Notes under the pieces: model-generated
What the model was told of the DNA's origin: nothing
What the model saw: the letters and a program-made list of their open reading frames with translations, nothing else
The model's database searches: none
Made by a program: the position numbers and the translations under genes
Source: Peribacillus simplex
Lineage (GTDB): Bacteria; Bacillota; Bacilli; Bacillales; DSM-1321
DNA length: 64,000 bases
NCBI RefSeq assembly: GCF_001542915.1
Contig: NZ_LNNH01000023.1
Location: 19,858 to 83,857 of the forward strand
Direction: 5' to 3'
In this document: positions 48,557 to 57,246 of the stretch, in pieces
How positions within the stretch are numbered: the first letter of the stretch is position 1
How the letters are laid out: each line of letters begins with the position of its first letter

Positions 48557-49339
48557 TTATGTGATTGTAGTCGTTGGATGCAGGGTCCTTGCCAATTTTG
48601 ACAATCCTTCCAATAAACGAGGGGATGGACGGCAAAATAATGGTTCTTCCATGATATGGATATTATGATGGCGAACTGCTTTCATATCGCTCCAACCATT
48701 TCGCTTTTTGACAAGCCCCGGGTTCACTTTGCGTAAAGGAACCCCGACCCAGGCTAAGCAAATGTGGTCGGGATCCTTTTCGGTGACCTCTTCGGAAGTG
48801 ACTTGGATGCTGGCCATGTTCACTTCTTCAAAAAGATTATATCCTCCGGCCAGACGGCTGATTTCGGATAACCAATTGACTCCGCCTGGGCTGAATAAGG
48901 GGTTTGGCCACCACTCCCAATAAAGGGAAGGCTTCGTTTCGATTGTATCAGCCACGTCTTGATAGCGGAGGATCGTGGCCCTGAATTTGGAAGCCTGCTT
49001 CTCTGCTTCGTTCTTAAGGTCCGTCGCCTCCCCCAAGGTAAGCAAATCCTGGGCGATATCTTCAAGCGATTGCGGATTGAAGATGATATGGGGAAGGTTC
49101 CGCTTTTTTAATGCTTCAATATTTTTTTCCATGCCGGGTACACTTAATGAAGCCAATATCAAATCAGGTTTCAATGCTTCCACTTGATCGATATCGATCG
49201 ATAAATCCGGCCCGACTTTAGGGAGGTGCTGAATGGATTCAGGCCAATCCGAGTAGTCGTCGATGGCGATCAGCTGATCCTCGATTCCTAGATAGGTGCA
49301 TAGTTCCGTATTGCTGGGGCATAGCGAGATTATTTTCAA
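48557..49339 (-). CDS. Cobalamin-binding-type (BtuF/FhuD fold) protein without signal peptide
   Basis: A protein of about 260 residues with the class III periplasmic-binding fold. It starts MKIISLCPSNTELCTYLG, with DQVEALKPDLILAS and a C-terminal LLEGLSKLARTLHP helix, closest to the group annotated as cobalamin-binding proteins. It has no signal peptide or lipobox, so it is predicted to be cytoplasmic, and no BtuC/BtuD genes are adjacent. TTG 49339 is better spaced from AGGTGAT than GTG 49348, which directly follows the yuiD stop. It probably forms an operon with yuiD. The ligand is inferred only by family. Confidence 0.8.
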   Translation of the reverse strand: MKIISLCPSNTELCTYLGIEDQLIAIDDYSDWPESIQHLPKVGPDLSIDIDQVEALKPDLILASLSVPGMEKNIEALKKRNLPHIIFNPQSLEDIAQDLLTLGEATDLKNEAEKQASKFRATILRYQDVADTIETKPSLYWEWWPNPLFSPGGVNWLSEISRLAGGYNLFEEVNMASIQVTSEEVTEKDPDHICLAWVGVPLRKVNPGLVKKRNGWSDMKAVRHHNIHIMEEPLFCRPSPRLLEGLSKLARTLHPTTTIT

Positions 49340-49348
49340 CTGTATCAC

Positions 49349-49831
49349 CTACCCTTGAAAAATGAAAAAGTGAAGCACAAGTGCAATGAATACACCGGTC
49401 AAGGCTCCGAAAAATACCTCGATCGGCTTATGGCCCAACAGTTCCTTTAATTGTTGTTGTTTTTGCTTCTCCTCTTTTTTTTGCCAATTTTTCGCTTGCT
49501 CGACAAATGTATTGAAATCGGTAACGAGGCGGTTCAAGACGGCAGCCTGTTCCCCTGCCTGCCTCCTTACGCCTGTTGCATCGAACATCGTGATGACGGC
49601 AAAGATTGCGGCAACCGCGAATACAGGTGAATCCATGCCAGTTTCAATCCCTACGGCAACGGTGAGAGCTGACACGGCTGCCGAGTGGGAGCTGGGCATC
49701 CCGCCCGTCGAGTTAAGAAGTGACCAGTTCACTTTACGAAAAGCGATGAAATGGATGGGCACTTTGATGAATTGAGCAAAGAAAATGGCAATCAATGCTG
49801 CAATCAAAGGGAAGTTGAGAAAAAAATCCAA
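49349..49831 (-). CDS. yuiD: Divergent PAP2/DUF212 membrane protein YuiD
   Basis: A 160-residue membrane protein with about four helices and the DUF212 motif STGGMPSSHSAAVSALTVAVG near residue 42, which is related to the acid phosphatase/vanadium haloperoxidase signature. The later motif is MFDATGVRRQAGEQA. A charged Gln/Lys-rich loop (KKEEKQKQQQLKELLGHKP) lies near residue 120. A lipid phosphatase role is possible but unproven. Its stop is adjacent to the next gene's GTG. Confidence 0.87.
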   Translation of the reverse strand: MDFFLNFPLIAALIAIFFAQFIKVPIHFIAFRKVNWSLLNSTGGMPSSHSAAVSALTVAVGIETGMDSPVFAVAAIFAVITMFDATGVRRQAGEQAAVLNRLVTDFNTFVEQAKNWQKKEEKQKQQQLKELLGHKPIEVFFGALTGVFIALVLHFFIFQG

Positions 49832-50115
49832 AAGTATCAGCCTTCTTTCCGATTATGAGTAACGTTGAAACCATATAAGGATAAGTAAGAAATCCTGCTT
49901 TTGCATGAGCGAACTTATCCGGCGTTTATTAAGTAGTTCCATCAAATCCTGTCGATTCCCTGCTGGATAAGGATAAAATATGATCTTTCTTATACTATTA
50001 CTCTAAAGTCACCTTTTCTAAACAATATCCTTGATAATATTAATTTCAAATGCCTTTATCGAAAACTTTGGAAGATTTCGTTATAATGAAGGTAATCGAA
50101 TGGAGGAGATGGCAT

Positions 50116-51615
50116 ATGTTCACAGTTAAAGATTCCTTGAATATAGATTTGATCGACGAATGCTTGGTCCTGGGTGTGTTTGACAGACCGATCAAATTCA
50201 CAGGCATAGGGGAGGAAGCCGATGAGCAATTGGGCGGCCAGCTAACAGAGTTAGTGAAAGCTGGAGAGATCTCATCCAAGAAAAAATCAGTGGTTAAAAT
50301 ACATACATTAGGCAAGTTAGGTGTAAAGCGATTGGTATTTGTAGGTCTGGGGAAGGAAAAAGAGCTTACTTTCGAAACGCTCCGCGAAGCATTGGGGAAA
50401 GCGCGTAAAACGATTGCGGAATCCAAGCTGACGACGCTGTCGATCGCCTTGGATACATTCACGACTGAAAACCTGGATGCCCTGGACGCTGCGCATGCAT
50501 GCTCCGAGGCGTTCGAACTTGCTTCCTATAAGTTTGAAGGCTACAAGCAAAAATCGAACCAGGTCGAAAAAAGCATTGAAGCAATTACGGTTTATAGTGA
50601 TGCCGATAGTGGCGAGATAGGGGCGGCGCTTCATGTAGGCAGAATTTTCGGCAGGGCCACCAACTCGGCGAGGACATTGGTCAATACACCTGGGAATTTG
50701 CTGACTTCCACGGATTTGGCTGACTATTCAGCCGCTTTGGGTGAACGTTATGGCTTTGAAGTGGAGATTCTTGAGAAGGAAGATATGCTCAAGTTGGGAA
50801 TGGGTGCCCTCCTTGCCGTCAATCAGGGCTCGGTCGAACCACCGAAAATGATCGTGTTGAAGTATCAAGGAAAAGAGGAATGGAAAGATGCTATAGGTTT
50901 GGTAGGTAAAGGCATCACATTCGATACTGGCGGATATTCCTTGAAAACGAAGGCAGGCATCGTCGGAATGAAGACGGATATGGGGGGGGCTGCAGCCGTA
51001 TTGGGGGCAATGGAAATTATCGGTGAATTGGGGCCGGACCAAAATGTAGTTGCCGTCATTCCTTCCACTGATAATATGATCAGCGGCGAAGCCTTCAAGC
51101 CGGATGATGTGATCACTGCCATGAGCGGAAAAACGATCGAGGTATTGAATACCGATGCTGAAGGACGGCTCGTCTTGGCAGATGCCATGACCTACGCTAA
51201 ACATCATGGTGCAGAATACCTGATTGACGTAGCGACGTTAACGGGCGGTGTCATAACGGCGCTGGGCATGGATATGACTGGTGCCATGACCAATGACGTT
51301 GAATTCTACGAGCAAGTCCAAAAAGCTTCCGAGGAGGCCGGCGAGCCTATGTGGCGGCTGCCCATTACCGAAAAGGACAAGGAGCGCGTACGCAATAGTA
51401 AGATAGCAGATTTGAACAATTCACCTGGCGGGGCCGGGCATGCCATCATGGGCGGGGCTTTCATCGGTGAATTTGCTGAAGCGACCCCGTGGGTCCACCT
51501 GGATATTGCCGGGACATCGACAACCTCCAGCAGCTCGGCATTATGCACCGCAGGAGCGACGGGTGTCATGGCTCGGACGCTTGCCTTATTGGTTGAAACC
51601 TTTGAAGCGAAATGA
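50116..51615 (+). CDS. pepA: Leucyl aminopeptidase (M17)
   Basis: A 499-residue cytosolic metallo-aminopeptidase. The M17 signature [14 protein letters not shown] is near residue 345, metal ligands are in [15 protein letters not shown], and [15 protein letters not shown] contributes the catalytic region. It releases N-terminal residues from peptides. ATG 50116 has GGAGGAGAT upstream; the frame from 50050 lacks a suitable site. It corresponds to B. subtilis yuiE. A bidirectional terminator follows. Confidence 0.95.
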   Translation: MFTVKDSLNIDLIDECLVLGVFDRPIKFTGIGEEADEQLGGQLTELVKAGEISSKKKSVVKIHTLGKLGVKRLVFVGLGKEKELTFETLREALGKARKTIAESKLTTLSIALDTFTTENLDALDAAHACSEAFELASYKFEGYKQKSNQVEKSIEAITVYSDADSGEIGAALHVGRIFGRATNSARTLVNTPGNLLTSTDLADYSAALGERYGFEVEILEKEDMLKLGMGALLAVNQGSVEPPKMIVLKYQGKEEWKDAIGLVGKGITFDTGGYSLKTKAGIVGMKTDMGGAAAVLGAMEIIGELGPDQNVVAVIPSTDNMISGEAFKPDDVITAMSGKTIEVLNTDAEGRLVLADAMTYAKHHGAEYLIDVATLTGGVITALGMDMTGAMTNDVEFYEQVQKASEEAGEPMWRLPITEKDKERVRNSKIADLNNSPGGAGHAIMGGAFIGEFAEATPWVHLDIAGTSTTSSSSALCTAGATGVMARTLALLVETFEAK

Positions 51616-51617
51616 AC

Positions 51618-51654
51618 AAAAAAAACCGAAGCCAAGCATAGGCTTCGGTTTTTT
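51618..51654. terminator. Bidirectional terminator between pepA and the 51656 gene
   Basis: AACCGAAGCC (51624-51633) pairs with GGCTTCGGTT (51641-51650) between A and T runs. Confidence 0.9.
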
Positions 51655-51655
51655 G

Positions 51656-52030
51656 TCATATATCCCTCCATTTTAGACTGATGATGATATGGCAATTAAC
51701 CTCCCCGGCTTTCGGATGGAAATCAAAACGGATCCCATCTGGGTTATACATGATATCAGGTTCGTTTTTAATGCCGATCTTCCGGATCATTTCCGTCACG
51801 AGGCTTTTTTTCGATGATTGGGCAGCGGTCATCAATCCGTTTGCGAAAGGCTTGGATGTCGCTAAAGTGTTCATGACTTTTTGCACATCGATCAATAAGG
51901 ACTGCGAGGCCTTTGCCGATTTAACCAACAAATCGGGATTGGTCGCCGAGTAGGGACGGATGCTTCCAGCCAGCCCGTCATACATATGAGGGGGATGCAG
52001 GCCGAAGGGGAAATAAGGGTGATTTTCCAT
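51656..52030 (-). CDS. Conserved hypothetical protein (possibly YuzC-like)
   Basis: A 124-residue soluble protein with a Pro/His/Tyr-rich start (MENHPYFPFGLHPPHMYDGL), a central helix (LLVKSAKASQSLLIDVQKVM) and a beta-rich C-terminus DIMYNPDGIRFDFHPK. The tyrosine/proline/histidine leader is reminiscent of spore-associated proteins, and I have a weak recollection of similarity to YuzC. GAAAGGAAGGA precedes the ATG. It diverges from the ribA-type operon. Confidence 0.6.
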   Translation of the reverse strand: MENHPYFPFGLHPPHMYDGLAGSIRPYSATNPDLLVKSAKASQSLLIDVQKVMNTLATSKPFANGLMTAAQSSKKSLVTEMIRKIGIKNEPDIMYNPDGIRFDFHPKAGEVNCHIIISLKWRDI

Positions 52031-52196
52031 TAAGATTCCTTCCTTTCCTTCAGGCTTTCTTTAGACCTGTTTTCTTTATACGTTAAACTATGTAAGAACG
52101 CCTTGCGATATGATAGCGGCTCGACGACAGCCCTTTCCTGAAACCCAATCCAGGGAATTTTAGCGAAAGACACACTATTATTTGTAAACCGCTTCA

Positions 52197-52225
52197 TTGA
52201 CAGGTATAGTGGATAGTAATATACT
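52197..52225 (+). promoter_or_regulatory. Sigma-A promoter of the ribA2 operon
   Basis: A perfect TTGACA (52197-52202) and TATACT (52220-52225) with 17-base spacing, 58 bases upstream of the first gene. No FMN riboswitch is present in the leader. Confidence 0.85.
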
Positions 52226-52248
52226 TACTTACCTAAAGTAAGGAGTAT
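52221..52248. promoter_or_regulatory. Palindromic operator overlapping the -10 of the ribA2 operon
   Basis: The half sites ATACTTACTTA and GTAAGGAGTAT form an interrupted palindrome starting inside the -10 element. The TACTTAC...GTAAG wording resembles operators of HxlR/MarR-type repressors of Firmicutes. A protein bound here would block transcription initiation. No HxlR-type gene is encoded nearby. Confidence 0.55.
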
Positions 52249-52282
52249 GCACACTATAAATTAAAAAATAGGTGATGTTATC

Positions 52283-53032
52283 ATGAAAATAAACGAGCAA
52301 ACAAAAAGCATTCTAATAGATAAAATGACGATCCTGAAAACCCCTGGAAAAGCGGATATATGCTTAGTGGGGCCCGTTAAGCTCCCTGTGGAACAAGGCG
52401 ATTTCTCCGCCGTTTTCCAATGGTATACATGGCTTGAGCTGGATGGAGCGAATCATGACAAGGAAGCGGTGCTTGAATCGCTTTCGGATGCAAACCTGGC
52501 TTTTGGACAACAGTCCTCCGTATTGGTATATGGTGATTTCAAAGAGTCCGAAAATGCACTCGTCCGGATGCATAGCATCTGCCATACAGGTGATATTTTT
52601 GGCAGTAAACGATGTGATTGCGGCTATCAGCTCCACCAATCGATGAAGATGATTGCCGAGCATGGCTGCGGCGCGATTTTTTACCTTGCTGACCATGAAG
52701 GAAGAGGAATCGGCCTATTCTCCAAGTCCCTTGCTTATTTGCTGCAGCAGGAAGGCTATGACACGGTCGAGGCGAACCAGGCATTAGGGTTTGAAGACGA
52801 TACACGTTCCTACGAAGGGGCAATCCGCGTATTACGGGAATTGCGCGAGAATCCGGTGACATTAATTACGAATAACCCGAAGAAACTGGATGCCCTGATG
52901 AAGCATGGTCTCGCGGCAAAGGATCATATACCGCTTTGGGGCGGGCTAACGGAAGATAATAGCTTCTATTTGGACACAAAGGTTAAGAAGTCTGGACATA
53001 TTCCCCTGCAGAAGCCAACTTTTATCGTATAA
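52283..53032 (+). CDS. Divergent stand-alone GTP cyclohydrolase II (RibA-like)
   Basis: A 249-residue protein with a GTP cyclohydrolase II domain in its C-terminal two thirds. The zinc ligands Cys100, Cys111 and Cys113 sit in HSICHTGDIFGSKRCDCGYQ with canonical C-x10-C-x-C spacing, followed by DHEGRGIGLFSKSLAY, TVEANQALGFEDD and TLITNNPKK. The usual Gln of QEGRGIG is His here, and the common DYG of the arginine loop is RSYEG. About 90 residues precede the zinc motif, longer than usual. There is no DHBP synthase domain, unlike the RibBA fusion of the Bacillus rib operon. It is therefore probably a second, specialised enzyme. First gene of a four-gene operon. Confidence 0.88.
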   Translation: MKINEQTKSILIDKMTILKTPGKADICLVGPVKLPVEQGDFSAVFQWYTWLELDGANHDKEAVLESLSDANLAFGQQSSVLVYGDFKESENALVRMHSICHTGDIFGSKRCDCGYQLHQSMKMIAEHGCGAIFYLADHEGRGIGLFSKSLAYLLQQEGYDTVEANQALGFEDDTRSYEGAIRVLRELRENPVTLITNNPKKLDALMKHGLAAKDHIPLWGGLTEDNSFYLDTKVKKSGHIPLQKPTFIV

Positions 53033-53046
53033 GGAGAGCTTAACGT

Positions 53047-54144
53047 ATGAATGATGATCAATATTACATGAAGTTGGCACTAGATCTAGCAGCCAGTGCC
53101 AAAGGAAAGACGAATCCGAATCCAGTGGTCGGGGCAGTCATCGTCAAGGACGGCGTGATTGCCGGTACAGGAATCCATCGGAAGGCGGGTGAGCCGCATG
53201 CAGAAGTCCATGCGTTCAAAATGGCTGGTGAGTATGCAGAAGGTGCAACCCTATACGTAACGCTAGAGCCGTGCTCCCATTATGGAAAGACTCCTCCTTG
53301 TGCAAATTTAGTCAAGGAATCGGGCGTCCATCGGGTTGTCGTGGCTACGCAAGATCCAAACCCGGAAGTTGCAGGAAGAGGGATAGCGATCCTGAAGGAT
53401 GCAGGCATTGAAGTGGAAGTTGGCGTTTTGGAAAAAGAAGCGCAAAGACTGAATGAACGATTTATCCACAATATGACGAAGAATCGTCCATTCATCATCT
53501 CGAAGCTTGCGATGACGCTCGATGGAAAACTTGCGACACATACAGGGCATTCGAAATGGATAACTGGAGAAGAATCCCGTCATTCCGTACATGTGCTGCG
53601 TAATGAGGTGGATGCCATCCTCGTCGGAATCGGGACTGTACTGGCCGATGATCCATCATTGACGACCAGACTTCCCGAAGGCGGAGGCAAAAATCCGATC
53701 CGGATCATTTTGGACAGTGAACTTCGTGTTCCTTTGGATGCTAATGTTGTTGACGCCTCGGAAGCCAAAACGATAATCGTAACGCAGGAACATGCACCTA
53801 AGGAAAAAATCGCCTTTCTGAGCGAAAAAGGGATCGAATTCATTTTTGTCAAAAAAAATGAGGGCGGTCTTGATTTGGGCGCGCTGATGGAAGAATTGTA
53901 TAAAAAGGGCATTACGGATGTTTTGCTAGAGGGCGGAAGTGAAGTCAATGCCTCTTTCCTAAGGGCAGGGCTCATCGATAAATTCTTGATTTACGTTGCT
54001 CCTAAACTATTGGGTGGGAGAAACTCGCTGACGCCGTTTACGGGAGTGAATATAGATACGATGGATGAAGCGCTGGATGTAGCCTTCTCTAGTGTGGACA
54101 TGTTTGGAGAAGACATCCGCATCACCGCTTATCCGAAATTATAA
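53047..54144 (+). CDS. RibD-like bifunctional deaminase/reductase
   Basis: A 365-residue protein with both RibD domains. The N-terminal zinc deaminase shows PHAEVHAF (His51, Glu53) and PCSHYGKTPPC (Cys76, Cys85). The C-terminal reductase begins around RPFIISKLAMTLDGKLAT, with DVLLEGGSEVNASFL near residue 300. With GTP cyclohydrolase II it would make 5-amino-6-ribitylamino-uracil phosphate. It follows the RibA-like gene by 14 bases. Lumazine and riboflavin synthase genes are absent here, so this is probably not the housekeeping riboflavin locus. Confidence 0.9.
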   Translation: MNDDQYYMKLALDLAASAKGKTNPNPVVGAVIVKDGVIAGTGIHRKAGEPHAEVHAFKMAGEYAEGATLYVTLEPCSHYGKTPPCANLVKESGVHRVVVATQDPNPEVAGRGIAILKDAGIEVEVGVLEKEAQRLNERFIHNMTKNRPFIISKLAMTLDGKLATHTGHSKWITGEESRHSVHVLRNEVDAILVGIGTVLADDPSLTTRLPEGGGKNPIRIILDSELRVPLDANVVDASEAKTIIVTQEHAPKEKIAFLSEKGIEFIFVKKNEGGLDLGALMEELYKKGITDVLLEGGSEVNASFLRAGLIDKFLIYVAPKLLGGRNSLTPFTGVNIDTMDEALDVAFSSVDMFGEDIRITAYPKL

Positions 54145-54161
54145 TGGACAACAGGTGAAGA

Positions 54162-55259
54162 ATGATGGTGGTTAAAACTGATGTATGCATAGTGGGGTCT
54201 GGTCCTGGAGGAGCACTGTTAGCCTATCTTTTGGCCAAGCGGGGCATATCGGTCGTCCTGCTTGAAAGGCATTCTGACGTGTCAAGGGAGTTCAGGGGGG
54301 AGTTCCTGAACGAGGAAGGAGAGGACATCCTTAAAAAGCATGGTTTATTCGAGACTGTGGAAAGGCTCGGCTTGCTAAGGATGGACCGAATCGAATATTG
54401 GCAAGGTGGCCGCTTATTTAAACGGATTTTTCCTGAATGGCCGGTAGATCATGTTGGGATACATGTACCTCAAAATCATTTGCTTTCAGCGATATTGGAT
54501 GAAGCGAAAAAGCTGGACACCTTTCGATTGATGCTAAATAGCCGGGTTACGGACTTGATTCAGAATGACCGGGGCCGGTTTACGGGTGTCAAGGTCCGAA
54601 AAGAGGGAAAGGACATGATCGTCGAAAGTCCATTGATCATCGGGGCGGACGGCAGGTTTTCCACGGTCCGGAAAAAAGCGGGGATTAAAGCCGTGATTAA
54701 AAATCATGGCTACGATCTGTTGTGGGCAAAAATCCCGGCTCCTAAGGGATGGCAGCCCTCAATCAAGATGGCACTGGTCAATGACTCCCAAGTCGCCCTC
54801 TTCACTCAAACGGGAGGGGCGATCCAAATTGGCTGGAATATAGAGCACGACTCCTTTCCCCAGCTGCGAAAACAGCCTTTTGAGCCCTTCATCGAAAAAT
54901 TGCTGATGGCCTTTCCTGAATTGATCGAAAGTGCGCGGGAAAATATCCGCTCCTGGCAGGACTTCATATTATTGGACGTTCACAGCAGCTATTGCGAAAC
55001 GTGGACGAAGGATGGAGTTGCTTTAATGGGCGACGCGGCCCATACGATGACGCCTACAGGCGCTTTCGGGCTGAATTGCGCCATGAAAGATGCCGATTTA
55101 TTGGCCGATCTTATCCGGGAATGCATCTTGCATGAGGATGCTGAATTCCTTGGGCTAAAAGCCGCCGAGCCGGAAAGAAAGTCCGAAATTGAAAGATTGC
55201 AAGCCATTCAAGTGGACAAGGAGATATCCTTCGCATCACAGTTTGCCGCTTATGTTTGA
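54162..55259 (+). CDS. FAD-dependent monooxygenase (PHBH fold)
   Basis: A 365-residue class A flavoprotein monooxygenase. The FAD loop is VCIVGSGPGGALLAYLLAKRG, the DG-type motif is LIIGADGRFSTVRKKAG near residue 165, and the GD motif is GVALMGDAAHTMTPTGAFG near residue 287. Such enzymes hydroxylate aromatic or heterocyclic substrates with NAD(P)H and oxygen. It starts 17 bases after the RibD-like gene, implying action on a product of that pathway; this link is inference. Confidence 0.87.
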   Translation: MMVVKTDVCIVGSGPGGALLAYLLAKRGISVVLLERHSDVSREFRGEFLNEEGEDILKKHGLFETVERLGLLRMDRIEYWQGGRLFKRIFPEWPVDHVGIHVPQNHLLSAILDEAKKLDTFRLMLNSRVTDLIQNDRGRFTGVKVRKEGKDMIVESPLIIGADGRFSTVRKKAGIKAVIKNHGYDLLWAKIPAPKGWQPSIKMALVNDSQVALFTQTGGAIQIGWNIEHDSFPQLRKQPFEPFIEKLLMAFPELIESARENIRSWQDFILLDVHSSYCETWTKDGVALMGDAAHTMTPTGAFGLNCAMKDADLLADLIRECILHEDAEFLGLKAAEPERKSEIERLQAIQVDKEISFASQFAAYV

Positions 55260-55274
55260 ATAGGAGTGAATGAT

Positions 55275-55838
55275 ATGAAATTTGGGTTCGATATTGATGA
55301 TACCCTGATTAATTTGAGGGAATTCGCGTTCCATCTTTATAATGAAAAGCTGAATAAAAACGTGGAACTGGCGGTATTCAAAGCGTTAAAGACGATAGAA
55401 ATCCATGAAGCATTCGGGCTTGATAAAGAGGCGGGCGGCAAGATGTGGAATAGTCTTGTCGAGGAAGTGTATTATTCATCGTGTCCCGCTTTCGAGGGCG
55501 CAGTGGAAACGCTCCAGGAGCTTGAATTGGCAGGGCATGAGATTTATTACATCACTGCCAGAAAGACGGAGCATGGTGAACGGACGAAAAAATGGATGAT
55601 CGAAAACGGCTTTCCGGTTAAGGATGACCATTTTTTCTGCGGCATGAAGGATCATGAAAAAATCGATACGATCAATCAGCTTGAGCTTGATTATTATTTC
55701 GATGATAAACCGGCTGTCCTCGAAACCTTATTGGATATTCCAACGAAGGTGTATGCAATCGACAATTCCTATAACAGGGAATTGGATATACCGAGACTTG
55801 CAAGCTGGTCCGAATTAAAGGAACTGATCTCCAAATGA
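55275..55838 (+). CDS. HAD-family 5'-nucleotidase-like phosphatase
   Basis: A 187-residue HAD hydrolase of the NT5C/YqfW type. Motif I is FGFDIDDTLINLR, motif II lies in YYITARKTEHG, and motif IV is DYYFDDKPAVLETL. It acts on small phosphate monoesters such as nucleotides. ATG 55275 has TAGGAG at proper distance; GTG 55266 does not. It is 15 bases after the monooxygenase and is followed by a terminator, so it is the last gene of the operon. A phosphatase would suit the need to dephosphorylate a RibD product. Confidence 0.83.
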   Translation: MKFGFDIDDTLINLREFAFHLYNEKLNKNVELAVFKALKTIEIHEAFGLDKEAGGKMWNSLVEEVYYSSCPAFEGAVETLQELELAGHEIYYITARKTEHGERTKKWMIENGFPVKDDHFFCGMKDHEKIDTINQLELDYYFDDKPAVLETLLDIPTKVYAIDNSYNRELDIPRLASWSELKELISK

Positions 55839-55844
55839 ACGGAT

Positions 55845-55879
55845 GAGGATGACTTGATCGATTCGGGTCATCCTTTTTA
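55845..55879 (+). terminator. Terminator of the ribA2 operon
   Basis: GGATGAC (55847-55853) pairs with GTCATCC (55867-55873), followed by TTTTT. Confidence 0.85.
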
Positions 55880-55965
55880 GATGCCGTATTATGAACCGTG
55901 ATTCATTTTTTTGTCTCTAAATGTTATGATTTACCTGAAGGAAATAAAAAGGTGGGGGGATTGGA

Positions 55966-56358
55966 ATGGAAATCAATATGGATAACTCGTTGATAGGCAC
56001 GCTTGGAATCGAAATGAAAGAATACGGGGATGGGAAAATCATAGCCACGATGCCGGTGGATGAACGAACGAGGCAGCCTTATGGTTTATTGCACGGGGGA
56101 GCATCTGTTGCACTTGCCGAATCCGTTGCAAGTGCCGGGGGAATGCAGCTTGTGGATCAGACGAAACAGGCTGTGGTCGGACTTGAAATCAATGCCAATC
56201 ATGTAAGGGGAGTTCGCTCTGGGTTTGTTACCGCGGAAGGGAATATCATCCATCGCGGGAGGACTACGATGGTATGGGACGTGAAGATCCGGGACGAAGA
56301 GGATCATCTTATCTGTATTTCCCGCTGTACGTTAGCCATCATTGACTTACCAAAGTGA
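55966..56358 (+). CDS. yuxO: Hotdog-fold acyl-CoA thioesterase YuxO
   Basis: A 130-residue PaaI-type thioesterase. The core LLHGGASVALAESVASAGG has the catalytic acid region, followed by VGLEINANHVRGVRSGFV and GRTTMVWDVKI. It closely resembles B. subtilis YuxO, proposed as 1,4-dihydroxy-2-naphthoyl-CoA hydrolase (MenI) in menaquinone synthesis. GGTGGGGGG precedes the ATG. As in B. subtilis it lies near the mrp genes. Confidence 0.9.
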   Translation: MEINMDNSLIGTLGIEMKEYGDGKIIATMPVDERTRQPYGLLHGGASVALAESVASAGGMQLVDQTKQAVVGLEINANHVRGVRSGFVTAEGNIIHRGRTTMVWDVKIRDEEDHLICISRCTLAIIDLPK

Positions 56359-56451
56359 CGGAGAAAAAACAGCTTAGCATGGTGAACGCTCCGGGCTGAT
56401 CCCCGGGCGGCTGATTGAATGGTATACAAATGGTTGCAAAGGAGTTTTTTT

Positions 56452-57171
56452 ATGCTTGTTGGCTCTATACAAGAAATCACCCGGCATCCGGTTAAATCAT
56501 TCGCTGGTGAACAGGTACAGGCAACGAAGGTGATGGATTATGGGTTATATGGAGATCGCAGTCATGCCTTTAAGGACAAGCAGGGGAAATTCATCACGAT
56601 AACCCAGGTTCCTGAAATGGTTCGCTATCAAGCTTTCTTTTCAGGTGAGGAAACGTTGAAGGCTTATCCTGAATTGAAAGTGAAGGCACCGGACGGAAAC
56701 ATACTGACATGGGGGGAGAAAGCCTTCCTGGAGGAAATGGACCTGTTGCTGAGGCGGGAGGCAGAAGCCGTTGTGTATCCTCCTTCGCATATTCCGTTCG
56801 GGGCCATCGAGGAAGAAAATATATTGCTTGTGAGTGATGCTTCCATAGCTGAATTGACGAAGCTTTGGGGAAATGAAGTGGATGGCAGAAGGTTCAGGCA
56901 TAATGTAGTGCTGTCTTTAGTGAACAAAACGCCCTTTCTGGAAGAAAGTTGGTTCGGAAAGCGGATTATCATTGGCAATGACGTCGTACTGGAAATCAAA
57001 AGGCATTGCGAACGCTGCATGATCATAACGGTCGACCCTGGAGATTCCCATAAAGATCCTTCCCTGTTAAAAACCGTCGTCAAGGAAAGGAACAATCATT
57101 TTGGCGTCTATGCTTCCGTCTTGCGGACAGGTGAAATCAGATTGGGCGATCAAGTGTTTTTAATGGATTAA
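56452..57171 (+). CDS. MOSC-domain protein
   Basis: A 239-residue protein with an N-terminal MOSC beta-barrel (ITRHPVKSFAGEQVQATKV and YGLYGDRSHAFKDKQGKF) and a C-terminal MOSC domain with the sulfur-carrying type cysteines in IKRHCERCMIITVDPGDSH. Proteins of the mARC/YcbX group bind molybdenum cofactor and reduce N-hydroxylated compounds; whether this one does is unknown. AAAGGAG precedes ATG 56452. It converges with mrpG. Confidence 0.87.
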   Translation: MLVGSIQEITRHPVKSFAGEQVQATKVMDYGLYGDRSHAFKDKQGKFITITQVPEMVRYQAFFSGEETLKAYPELKVKAPDGNILTWGEKAFLEEMDLLLRREAEAVVYPPSHIPFGAIEEENILLVSDASIAELTKLWGNEVDGRRFRHNVVLSLVNKTPFLEESWFGKRIIIGNDVVLEIKRHCERCMIITVDPGDSHKDPSLLKTVVKERNNHFGVYASVLRTGEIRLGDQVFLMD

Positions 57172-57194
57172 GCTTGCGTTTCAATTATAAAAAC

Positions 57195-57232
57195 CAGAAA
57201 GGCTGCTCCTGTACCCAGGGCAGCCTTTCTTC
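57195..57232. terminator. Bidirectional terminator between the MOSC gene and mrpG
   Basis: AGAAAGGCTGC (57196-57206) pairs with GCAGCCTTTCT (57220-57230), with an inner CCTG-TACC-CAGG. Confidence 0.88.
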
Positions 57233-57246
57233 ACTTGATAAGGAAA

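Noticed and set aside
52031..52282. FMN riboswitch upstream of the rib-like operon
   Set aside because: None of the conserved FMN-aptamer segments is present in the short leader.
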